DNA of 64,000 nt from Catonia carolina. Its lineage: Eukaryota; Arthropoda; Insecta; Hemiptera; Achilidae. The stretch spans positions 19,875,506 through 19,939,505 of the forward strand of contig JAQMRL010000006.1 in NCBI GenBank assembly GCA_035578175.1, given 5' to 3'. The notes under the pieces were generated by a model. The model worked only from the letters and a program-made list of their open reading frames with translations. It was not told the origin of the DNA and did no database searches. Both the position numbers and the translations under genes were made by a program. Below are positions 1 through 10,700 of the stretch, piece by piece (position 1 is the first letter of the stretch; every line of letters starts with the position of its first letter).

Positions 1-68
1 TTTACCAAGAAAAGGTAAGAATAATACATTTTTATGTAAATGTCACCGGAGTTGAAACCTTTACATTT

Positions 69-88
69 TGGTGGCCCTGAAAAGGGCC
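69..88 (-). terminator. histone-type 3' stem-loop in LTR copy 1
   Basis: The minus strand reads GGCCCTTTTCAGGGCCACCA, a perfect 6-bp stem with a four-base TTTC loop followed by ACCA. This matches the metazoan histone mRNA 3' element (GGYYCTTTTCAGRRCC then ACCM), and the A-rich 5' flank (TTAAAC) also fits. No histone gene is present. It sits 28 bp before the LTR 3' end. An equivalent motif occurs in the second solo LTR at 8698-8718. Confidence 0.7.
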
Positions 89-454
89 GTTTAAGTGGTG
101 GTCATCTTGATGGGAAGCGTCGGTTGTAGTTGTTGTGACTGGGCGACACAGCGTGTCGTCGTCCTGTGGAGACGTCATCTTCTTCCCTCTCAGTAGTGCG
201 TCGATGGCTGCTTCATCAGGTCCAGTGGGCGTAAGGCTCGGTCGACGGACTGCTGTGGGCATCGCTCGCGTCAGCAGGCGATGACGGTCTGGTTGACAGC
301 TTATGGTGACGGGTTGGCAAGCGAAAGCATCATTTTCTCTCTTCCGGGGTCGTCGATTAGTCTTCGCTGGAGTCCGGTAGCTGTGTGCCGATGGTGGATG
401 TCTTGTCGATGCTGTCTGGATCGGAATTGAATCCTCTCGGCTCAGTATAGCGCT

Positions 455-463
455 CTTTATATA
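455..463 (-). promoter_or_regulatory. TATA box of solo LTR copy 1
   Basis: Minus-strand TATATAAAG inside the LTR, about 185 bp from its 5' end, in the place expected for the U3 promoter. Transcription would start roughly 25-30 bp further on. Confidence 0.55.
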
Positions 464-651
464 GTTGCCGAGAGCGCTGTGATAGAGGGCGGTTATTGGT
501 CTTGGTCTTGATGACAACGGCCTCTGTTGGTATGCTGCCAAAAGCCTACCACCCCTTCTCAGAACTATCGGCGGCTCCCTCTGTTGCTATGTCGGAAGCT
601 TTGATAGCCGGCAGCATAGTACTTAATCAAAGGGGGCGACAGGGACATAAA

Positions 652-2452
652 ATTAGTTTAATTATTATTTAAAAGTAATTTCTGTTACTTCGAGTACTCG
701 CGACCTCTATTTACCGTATTTCTTACGTAGTGTACATTATACAATAATAAATGTTTGTATTTTTATAATCATGCGACAAACGAAGAAGAAAAACGCATAT
801 AATACCGTACTATATTTAGCTGGTGAATAGATGAACAAATAAGTAAATACATTGATGTAGCCGACTGACACCTTGAGGGTATCATGGTAAACCCTTACTG
901 CAATGGCGCGTAGGCATAGTGGCGCATCGATGATTCCACCTCCGGGCTCAATATGTTAATAAATTGATTACACATAATTATAAACAATCTGTGCACATGG
1001 TTTGAAGTTTTGGGGTTATCTGGAGTAAATATGGTATATGTACAGTGAGTTAAAAATTATCTGTGCATATTATACGAGGAAATGATTCGATAAACTGTTT
1101 TGAGTCTCCAAGGATTTTAAGTAGGATTGCTTTCTCCCACATTGTTTTAAATACAAATCAAGAGGTACTGACAAACCAAAGTAGAAGATGCTGATTTATA
1201 GACAGAAGAGGAATTCTTATACATGCTTTTGGAACAGATGATGAGTAGGAGAGGAATTTTTATACATACTTCTGTTCACAGATGTTTAGGTTATCACAGA
1301 AAATTATGAAGATGATCTTTAATTTACAGTGCATAAGCTTGAAGAAGTGTTAGTAAAATGGAGGCTTTGCAAGTCTCCTGTAAAATCTCTCATTAAGGAA
1401 TGATTAGTTCAGGTAATAGTAACTAGTCGCAATAATGGATACTGGTAATGGATAAATTTGGGTAAGGCTGCTTGTTTGGGACAATATAGAATTTTATCTC
1501 TAGTTATTATTCAACTAATCAGTTTATTTGTCTATAATTACAATTTATCATTTATTGGTCTCGACAAATGAAAATCATTCTACCTGCACACTTACTAACC
1601 AGTATTAAACTGAACTAGACAGTCGTCCGCTAACTAGATACACAAATAAATGCTATCTTGTTTTTAATGTTCTTCTATCCGGTCATATCCGCAATCGCTA
1701 AGGCTATACAGGTCATTTGTTCTAGCTAGAAGCTTTCCCTCCAACGCTGTGTGCCGCTGAGCTGTTCTGTTTAATGATGGGGGAAGCACCTCGTAGTTGT
1801 AACATAGTATACGGTTAGAAAGAGAGGGAATAATTATTAAGTGAGAAGGAGACAACAATTGCCCCTTTGAAACTATCCCTACTCTACCTACTCGCCCTCT
1901 CCTTACAAGCTTCTTCCAAAAACAAACGTACTATACTTAAAAAAAACGCAATAATATTATTTAATCGCTCCAAGAGTAACTAACTAAATTTACATGTCGC
2001 TATGTGTTTACGTGCTGGAGACACTTCAGGAAACCGACCGCGCTAAATACAGTCCACTTATTCAAGATCTTCAGTAGCTCAACACTCATCAGTGATAAGC
2101 CACTGGTGTACCAGCTGGTAAATCTCAGGACATCTAAGATTAGTGGAATCAACCTTTTTTTTTACCGTCAGTAAGCTGCCAAATACAATCCATCACTGAA
2201 CCCTACCACTTCTCTTCAAATATTAAATGCTGCTCTAGACAAGTACAATACAGATGAGGATAAAGACGTTAGTAGTTACGACTGTACTGAAGCTTATTAC
2301 TATACAGAAATGGTGGTGAACGTTGGCAAGTACGCTCCAAGAGTAAATGTAGGTTGGAGGGTTTAGATGGACTGGTTACAAAGACCGTGTAGGGTCTCCA
2401 CAAGTGGATTATGTCAGAAATAAAGACATAGAACAACAGATTAGACAATTAA
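652..2452. other. AT-rich sequence without recognised feature
   Basis: I see no exon, transposase remnant or clear repeat here. It lies downstream of the last ZFYVE1 exon found and is probably intron of that gene, since the second FYVE exon has not yet appeared. Confidence 0.4.
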
Positions 2453-2830
2453 TCTATACTAATATTATAAAGACAAAATGAGTTTTTTGTGCAGGCTAAT
2501 TTCCAAAACTACTAAACGAATTTTCATGAAATTTTGACAGCATATTCGTGTTTATATTCACAGCAATATTTTATTTTTAAATTTTCAAAAATGATAACCC
2601 TAAGGGCCCTAATGAAGATTTTCATAAATATGTATGTGTAAAAGTGTGTGTGTGTGTACATGTAAGTACGTATTGCTGTAGAAGTAGATGAAGGGGTTTG
2701 ATGTTAGCGAGAGGCGTACTCGGGTGAAATTATCAAAACAAAATGTTTATGTGTGAGTGTATACGTAGGAGTATTCAATTGATCTAGTAGCTGCACAATT
2801 TCTGTAACATAATTATGTAAAAAAATTGAT
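2453..2830 (+). mobile_element. Helitron-like 5' end
   Basis: Begins TCTATACTAATATTATAAAG, followed by a 'fused phrase' found at many insect Helitron 5' ends: a stretch meaning two unresolved targets (AAACTACTAAACGAATTTTC). A GT microsatellite follows near 2645-2658. The 3' end is not clear; the right boundary is approximate. The call rests on terminal resemblance only. Confidence 0.4.
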
Positions 2831-3716
2831 TACACATGTTTCACGTACGAAACTACGCGGGGCATGCTAGTACATGATATAGGCACGTTCAAAAATAGCA
2901 ACAGATAGATGCTTATCCAGAAAATAGAAAGAAAAGAGATTACCCTCAGAAAACATGAACATAGAGATTCCAGGATGTTAAGGAATCTCAGAGAGTGCAA
3001 CTGGGAAGACAAGAGACGATGGGTTGTAGGATGGTTGAAGTGGAGAAATCAATAGGATCCTCACAAAAAAAGTAAGTAAGTAGTTATAACAACAAATCTT
3101 CTGGAACACTAATGAAATTTAAAATAATACACACTCGAAAACATCACACATGACAGCCAATTAATACAAATATATACATAAGGTGACACACAATAAAAGG
3201 TTTTACTTTCGAAAATTTTCAAGTAAAATTTTTTATGTTACATATATATTTACAATTTTGAAAATCAAGTCTGAAACCATTGAAATACAAACATACATTT
3301 ATGAGGGATTTATTTACAAATTTTAAACTCGAACATTCATTAACGGTAATAATAAAATAAAATAAATATCACCTGATCCATTTGTCCAGGTGACTGGTTG
3401 TACCAAATTATTTACTCCTTCTGAAACAATGGCTTAATCTTAATAACATATTGTCTTTAGAAAAATGGCAGAAATTTTAATTTAGTATAATCATCTTCTA
3501 AAAATTTATGAAAGGTAACAAAATTTGTATTAAATGTGTCCCTCGTGAGATTTAACGATGAAAAATTTTATGATCTCTCAAGTAAACCTGATGTTTACAG
3601 AAGCCATTTCTATGTTTTTTAGGTAGAATTAAATTCAAGATCAACACCGGTCGAGTAATTATAAACTCTTACCTGAAGTTAAGTGAAGCATAACCTAATC
3701 AAGAGATAATAAAAAA
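2831..3716. other. intronic AT-rich sequence
   Basis: Mostly featureless. Around 2950-3060 the plus strand has a short, stop-broken stretch that resembles the tail of a LINE reverse transcriptase ORF, but it is too short and degraded to assign. Confidence 0.3.
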
Positions 3717-4548
3717 TCTGGTGTGAAACACTCACACGACTTTCCCTTGCCAATGTAAATAATAAAAGATAACCTAATTTTAATCATGAGTGAATAATGA
3801 AAATCTACCTCCGTAGAACTTAAAACATGGAAAATCACTACCTGACAATAAACTAAGCTCTGTAGAAGAAAATTCTTGCAATAAAAATTGTAGATTTTAT
3901 TATTTTCTATAACTTTAATCTATACGCTTTTGTCATAAAATGCATACTAAGGCTGCAATCTTAAAAAATCTAATTTTTTATGGATTTTAATGAAAAAAAT
4001 ACAGAAAATTACTAATTGGTGCTAAACAAAGCGATGTAGAACAAAATGATTGAAAAAGTTATAGGTTTTTTTAATGTTCTACAACTTTAATTATATACAC
4101 TTTTGCCCTAAAATGCATTTTCAGACCACAATCTTCAAAAAAACATTTTTTACCACAAGAGCACAGGTCTTCCATGAATTTCAGTAGACATGACTTTATC
4201 TTGAAGAACACAAAAAATGTAGTGAGGCGATTTACAAAAAAATATTGCAGGAAATATTTTTGAGAAAATTGCATGAATAAACGACTACCTCCAGTTAACT
4301 GATTTTGATGAAAATGTTCATGTCGGGTGCCCTACTGGCACCTAATCTAAGTTTCGACTTCATACGATACTCTGCTCTTGAGATATTTTTTCATACACAG
4401 ACCAATCACTAAAAACCAATTATTACGGGTTTTTGGTTCAGGGGGCCTGAAAACATGACTTTCCGGTGAAAACTCAGGTTTGGAAAACTGACATGAAAAC
4501 AATGTACTTTCCTTCCCTACATATTCATACAGAGCAAGAGAAAGTAAA
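3717..4548 (+). repeat. 0.95-kb repeat family, copy A
   Basis: Left end TCTGGTGTGAAACACTCACAC..ACTTTCCCTTGCC, right end ..GCAAGAGAAAGTAAAA. It has the family layout: two diverged internal units with AAAGTTGTAG-type hairpins, then a block against CAGACCAATC, then the terminal palindrome. It lies in the ZFYVE1 intron and ends 34 bp from the 3' edge of the FYVE exon. It is more diverged than copies B, E and J. Confidence 0.7.
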
Positions 4549-4581
4549 AATAATAAAGTAGAAATATTGAAAACAAAATAC

Positions 4582-4751
4582 CAACTTGTATTTTTGTAAC
4601 ACATATCGCAGACTCTTGCAGGATAATACCATCCACGTTCTGGTACAGGTCGGCCCTTGGTAGAACAATCATCACAAACACCTTCACCACATGCTCTGCA
4701 ATGATGTTTTGGTTTGTCAGGAGTAAAGTATTTGCGACATACACAACAATG
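4582..4751 (-). CDS. ZFYVE1: ZFYVE1 coding exon 9 (first FYVE finger)
   Basis: Encodes HCCVCRKYFTPDKPKHHCRACG..CDDCSTKGRPVPERGW..RVCDMC, a complete set of FYVE zinc ligands. The basic motif reads KHHCRACG where a canonical PI3P-binding FYVE has R(R/K)HHCR. The donor (GTATTT) is the least certain splice site of the gene. Confidence 0.9.
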
Positions 4752-7700
4752 CTAAAAACAAAACAGTATATGCAAATAAAAATAACAATTTTAGCCCAAA
4801 TAAAGAATTTAGGATTATTTAAATCAGAATCTGAATAAATATTAAATAAAAAATTTACACAATACATTTCCACTAAATATATAAATACTTACCCCTATAA
4901 CAGACAAATGAAGTGTCAAATTATTTATATTCAATCTGTTCATTGAAGGGCTAAAATAAATAGTTCTGTTTCTTATCACATCGTCAGCCAATTAAATGAC
5001 TGTTTCAGAGGGCCCGGCATGCTGATAAGCATATTTTTCCACTCAGTGAGGAAGGCAATGGTAAACCACCTCACTCCTTGTTTTACTTAGTAAAGCCTCT
5101 AGAGGTTCAAACCAGCCTTTCGGCTGATGACCTAAACAACAACATATAAATACTAAATAAATGGATTAGATCAAGCGTAATTTGGGGCAATACAAAAATA
5201 AAATTTAATAGGAGAAATCATTTCGACTAGTTGCTGTTGTTTTGTTCATATGTACAATCTGCACAACTCGAAATCCTAAATGCTAATATATGCCCTTTTG
5301 TCAAAGAAAACATGAAACTTTACTAACCTACATTAACCCTTGAAGTGTCAGTTACATTTTGTTAAATTGGCAGCCTAATAACAGAAGGTGTAAGGAATTT
5401 TTGTTATAATTCTCTTCCATTTTTATAATGGAGAGTGAAGATTAATGAGGATAAGTCAACGCACGTAATATTTACATTAAAGAAACCAACATGTCCAGTG
5501 GTCAGCTTGAACGGTACAGTTATCCCACAGAAGAATGTAATATCTGGGTTTACATCTAGATCGAAGACTCACAAGGAGAAGTCATATAAGGGCGAAACAA
5601 AAGCAACTTGGGCTGAAGTTACGTCAATTATTCTGGCTCTTAGGCAGTAGGTCTCAACTCTCTCTTGAAAATAAAGTACTTGTATACAAAGTAATACTCA
5701 AATCAATTTGGACATATGGGTTAGAGCTATGGGGTACAGCTAGTTCATCAAATATAGAAATACTGCAGCGCTTTCAATCAAAATGCCTGAGACTGATCAC
5801 TGCAGCTCCATGGTACGTAACAAATGAAATACTACACAATGACCTAAACCTGCCCTTCATAAAAGAAGAAATTAAACAACATAGCGAAAAACATTTACAA
5901 AAACTAGAAGACCATCAGAATCCATTAGCGATCAGCCTCCTTGACAACAGCGAAGATACTCACAGACTGAAACGCTTTAAACCATTGGACTTACCTCTAC
6001 GATTTTGTTAGTCATTAAAATTTTTTTATCTTTTCTACTTCAACTCCTAATCATCGGCATCTCATAATTGGCGTTGTTTTCATCTCTACCATCGTCATTG
6101 TCATCTCCAACTTCAACACTTTGTGTTTCGGGATGTTGATTCACGGTTCATCAAGTTTGATTTTGTATAGATATATAATTCTCAGTTCTCAGAACATATA
6201 CTAAACACCGAAAGGATTGTAAATTTTTTTTAAACTAAAGTGCAACCAAAACGAAAGGTACGAGATATTTCATTTACATTGTAATTTACAAAACAGTCTT
6301 TTACTCTACATGCAATAATCTGATTCAAATAAGGGATTACCCAAAATACCAGCATCAGTTTTTTAGAATCAGATTTACCAATGTAATAGAAGTACAGCAA
6401 AATCAATATGCAGACCATTGATAACATGTTTTTTTAAAATTATACCAAACAAGTGAATGAAAGCTAACAAATAAAGAACAAACAGTTTTAGAACATTATT
6501 ACATTTATTCTGTTACATGTAACATTCTTATATACAAGACTAGCTGCCTGTCCCGGCTCCACCCAAAAATAATTTGGTTTTATTGCAATAATTTTAAAAT
6601 TTAAGTTGTAATAAATCAAAATACGATGTTCTGATCAGAAAAAAAAATGAAAAATATATTTATTTGGCCACCTCCACCAAGTTTCAGCCGTATACCTTGT
6701 CCGGAACTTAATAAATAATAAATATTGGTTTAAGGGTTGAATACTATTTTTATCCCCTTAAGGGTACATTTTGAAATGGTAAAGGGTAATTTTTGTAGTT
6801 GAACAACAGTACTATCTTTATCTAATTGATAAGTAACATCACTATCGTGTTTCAGCCATCTAGCATGTCCGGAAAATAGTAAATGGATAAAATTAGTTTA
6901 AGGGTTCAACACTTTTCAACTCCTTAAAGGTAGAATGTCAAAATTGTTAATGTTTAACTTTTATATTACTTGAAAGGGAATATTCTCTATAAATTTCCGC
7001 TTTTTGGCCATCACGAAAGAAGGCTAATCAGTGATGAACGAGTCAGGCAGTCAGTGAGGGCAAGGTAAAATATTGGATAAACGTGATTCAGGCTAAAAAC
7101 AAACATTATGTCTAAAAAGCAATGGAACTTGTACAGCCCGTTCCCAAGCTTTGTGCAGCTGAGAGGTATGCATTATGTCACTACTACTGTGAGAGATTGC
7201 ATTAGTAGTAGTAACGATTTACTTGTATTATGTTTGTAGTAGTCAAGGGTATTATCCAAACTACATATATTGTGTGTCGCCGTCTACAGTGAATAGTCAA
7301 AACAACACCCACTTATGTCACGCACTAGGCAGCCTACTGCCCAGTGAAGAGCAATGAGATGATTAGTACAATGTTTTGACATAACAGCAATCTGGTACTT
7401 CGTCTTTCCCCTTCATCCCGCAGCTGCACAAAGCTTAGATTCATACAGTATGATATCGATAAGAGAGCATTTTTTAGACTGGGTGCAAATACATACCAAA
7501 TCCTGTGATGGTTACCAATGTTTTGAAAGGATATTGTTCATGAAGAAGAAGAAATTACTAACAACCCCTTAAGAACCTGGTGCACAAACCAAAATGACTC
7601 TATTTTAGCCAAACAGAAAATAATCCCTAAAATTACAACAATAAAAAATTAAACTACCTTTATTTCACTGTTAGGTTTCCAATATTTTGGCGCAATTTGA

Positions 7701-10700
7701 TCGGCGACCCATGAAGAGACAACTCTGGATGGTTCAGAACCAACACTGGCAAATGCATCACTTATATATGTCACTCCATCCAGTACACGTTGAGCTGAAT
7801 TATGTGTGTTTTGAGTTAGACAAGTACTCTAAAATATAAAAACAGAAAGAAGTTAATTATCAGAAATATAACCATAAAGAACAAAATAAATTCAAAAAAA
7901 AATATTGTTTCTTTTCATATTGAAATAATCAAAGAGATACACTAAATATTCAAACTTTACCTTTTGAGTGGCACACTCACATAAATACTTGTTTTGAAAT
8001 TTCGCTTTCTGAACACGTAACGGTTTGAATCAAAATGTTGACAAAGGAAGATGCAATCTTCGTAAACAATTTCTAGAAGCTATTATTAATACCTGAAGAA
8101 GCGATGCACACCGCGTAAGTACTTGTAAGAAACAAAGTATAAGAAGCAGTATAAGTAATGTCGCCAACTGCCACACTAATATAGTCATCTGCAGACGGTC
8201 CCAGGACCTACCGCAGCAAGCACTTCCGACGTGCAGCAAGCAGTGCCTCCCCTCTAACATGAGTGGACTTGCCGGGGAGTATATAAACAGGTGTTCTGGC
8301 TCGCGAGCATCATTCATTGCCCAACTCTCAAATGGACAGAAAGACTAAAAGAAGACAAAGGAACTAAAGCAAGATGAACAGCCGAGCCGAGCCGGGACAC
8401 AGCCATCCCAGGACGACGCTACTGATAGCCAACGCCTCATTCCCACCCCGGTCAGCCGATGGAAGCCAGTGCATGTCGGCAGACACCACAGGCGGTGAAG
8501 ACAAAGATCAGCACAGGCTCGGAGGGAACCGCCTCGGCCGACCCGACACTGCGGGGCTCTGGGGGCCACCACTGCCACGCTGCAGTGGGGACCCAACTGC
8601 CGCTGAGGGAAGGCTAGGCTTGAACCCCGTAGCCGAGCCTTCACCCTTCGGACACAGCGTTGTACACACCGGCTCGATGAGTCCGACAACCTACAACAGC
8701 CCTTTTCAGGTCCAACCATCCTGCGTGGCAAGGCTTGGCCATGTGCCATCAGCGACAGTAAATATAAAAAAAAATTTTAAACATAAAAAACACTACATTA
8801 ATATGGATTCTTCTGCTATGATGCTAATAACTTAAATAAAGTAGAATCTCGCTAGTTCGTCTCTTTTTAGTTTGTTACCTATAATTTGTCACAGCCGTCA
8901 ATTTATAATGTTTCCTCATTACAATACACAAATGTCCATTAACACGGCAGGGAAAATAAATTATGTAACAAAACTGTACATACATACATACATAATATGT
9001 TACGGTATATGATGAGTGTTTATCTTTGAATGTTATGTAAATATGTACAAAGTAGTTACATGCACATGTATGTGTATACAGTATACTGTATGTACATAGT
9101 ACATGGAAACATCAAAACGTCTTTTCTTCCAGCGAATACTACAAACTTATGTCAACTGATGGATCAAGGCGTAATCGAGAGTTTAAAACTACACTACAAG
9201 ATGATATTTTTGCATAAATTAATATTTTGTGAAACAACTATGCACGTAGAAGAGTTTTGGAAAAAGTATACAGTTTAAAGACGCGATATTGAATGTTTCA
9301 GATGCATGGAATAACATACATGCAAGTTGGAATAAACTGTGGCTTGTGTCAGAGTTCGAAATGTTTAAAGTTGACAACATCTATTTACAAAATGAAAATG
9401 TTGCATTACGGGAGATTTGTACACATATTCCTGGCTTTGAAAACGTGTCACAAGAAGAAATTACAGAGTGAACTGAAACCAATAAAGCAAATGTTGGATA
9501 CTTATAATACTGTTGGATGACGAAATCATTACTTAAGTTTTAGTTGAGGAAAATGTTGACAATAATGGTGATGAAGCTGTTTGTGTTAAAACTAATAGAG
9601 AAGCAAGAGAAATGTTAATAAAATGCATAGTATGGTACAAAAACTAAGAAGAGGCAGAGGTTAGCAAGCTTATTTTTTACGGCAAGTCCATCAGCTTGCA
9701 GAAAACGAAGAAATCCAACGAGTTCAGAAGAAAATTACTGATTTTTTCAAGAAGTAATGATCGTGGCGTGTTTTCAAAGTTTAGATGAGTTTTCATGTGT
9801 TTATAACGTAGCAGATGTAAAAAAAAACTACACCACTGGCCAGCATGATTATTTAGAGAAGAAAAAAGTATGTTTTCAATACAAACCCCAGGCCAAACAT
9901 GTTGAATTTCTGTGCGAACTGCTGCAGTTTCATCCGGAGCATTATTGCCATACCAATGTTGTCTGCTTCTGTAGATTTCACCACAATTTGGACATTCTAT
10001 CACATACCTACATAAAAAATTATAAAAAATATTAAAAAGATTTAATAGGTACATGCAAATTACACACTACATTAGAAATAAATACAATCACAGAAAAGTG
10101 TTCAACTTCTTTATTTTGAATGAAATAACATTTCTTTATTGAATAACTTAACAACACTGGGTAAAAAAAACAATATTTTCAACCCCTTAAGTATTTAATT
10201 TTTACTTTCTCTTACCTATATGAATATATAGGAAGGAAAGTATTGTTTTCATGTCGATTTTTCGAAATTGAGTTTTCACCGGATCTATACGTTTTCAGAC
10301 CCCCTGAACCCAAAAAACATGTTTTTAGCGATTGGTCTGTGTGTGTGTCTGTGTGCGAACAGAATATCTCAAGAACGGAACATCGTACGAACTTGAAACT
10401 TGAAACTTAAGTTACATACCACTACCGGACGCGACACGAACATTTTCATCAAAATCGGTCAACCGGAAGTAGTAGTTTATTCGTATAATTTTTCAGTTTT
10501 TTGCGATTTTCTCAAAAACTGGTCCTACGATTTTTTTTAAAATCGCCTATTTTACTCAATGTTTTATTCTCTACAAGATAGGGTAGGCGCCATGTTTGCT
10601 GAAATTCTCGGTGAGGCTGTTTTCACGTAAAAACGTTGTTTTTTTAAGATTACGGCTTTAATATAAATTTTAGCGCAAAAACTTATATAATAAAAGTTGT

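Larger units (their letters stand above)
41..647 (-). mobile_element. solo LTR, family with histone-type stem-loop (copy 1)
   Basis: Read on the minus strand this 607-bp unit begins TGTCCC and ends GGTGACA. It is flanked by the 4-bp direct repeat TAAA (37-40 and 648-651), as for a Ty3/gypsy-type LTR insertion. It is far richer in G+C than its surroundings. A TATA box lies at 455-463 and a histone-type stem-loop at 69-88, close to the 3' end. A 169-codon open frame crosses most of it on the minus strand, but it matches no family I know and also runs through the stem-loop, so I treat it as chance in a GC-rich LTR. No internal retrotransposon region adjoins it, hence solo LTR. Assignment to gypsy is an inference from the TSD length and termini. 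Confidence 0.72.
8159..8757 (+). mobile_element. solo LTR, family with histone-type stem-loop (copy 2)
   Basis: The 599-bp unit starts TGTCGCC and ends GCGACA (6-bp inverted termini). It is flanked by a GTAA direct repeat (8155-8158 and 8758-8761), which fixes both ends. It has a TATA box at 8280-8287, a GC-rich body and a histone-type stem-loop at 8698-8718. The architecture matches copy 1 at 41-647, although the bodies are diverged. A 153-codon frame overlaps it but resembles nothing and extends past the LTR. It lies in the ZFYVE1 intron in antisense orientation. Confidence 0.78.

Noticed and set aside
32..541. 169-codon minus-strand frame
   Set aside because: It lies wholly in a GC-rich solo LTR, runs through the histone-type stem-loop and matches no known protein. 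The frame is open because the LTR is GC-rich.
8374..8835. 153-codon plus frame and 134-codon minus frame
   Set aside because: Both overlap the second solo LTR; the plus frame continues past its 3' end. No domain or family resemblance.
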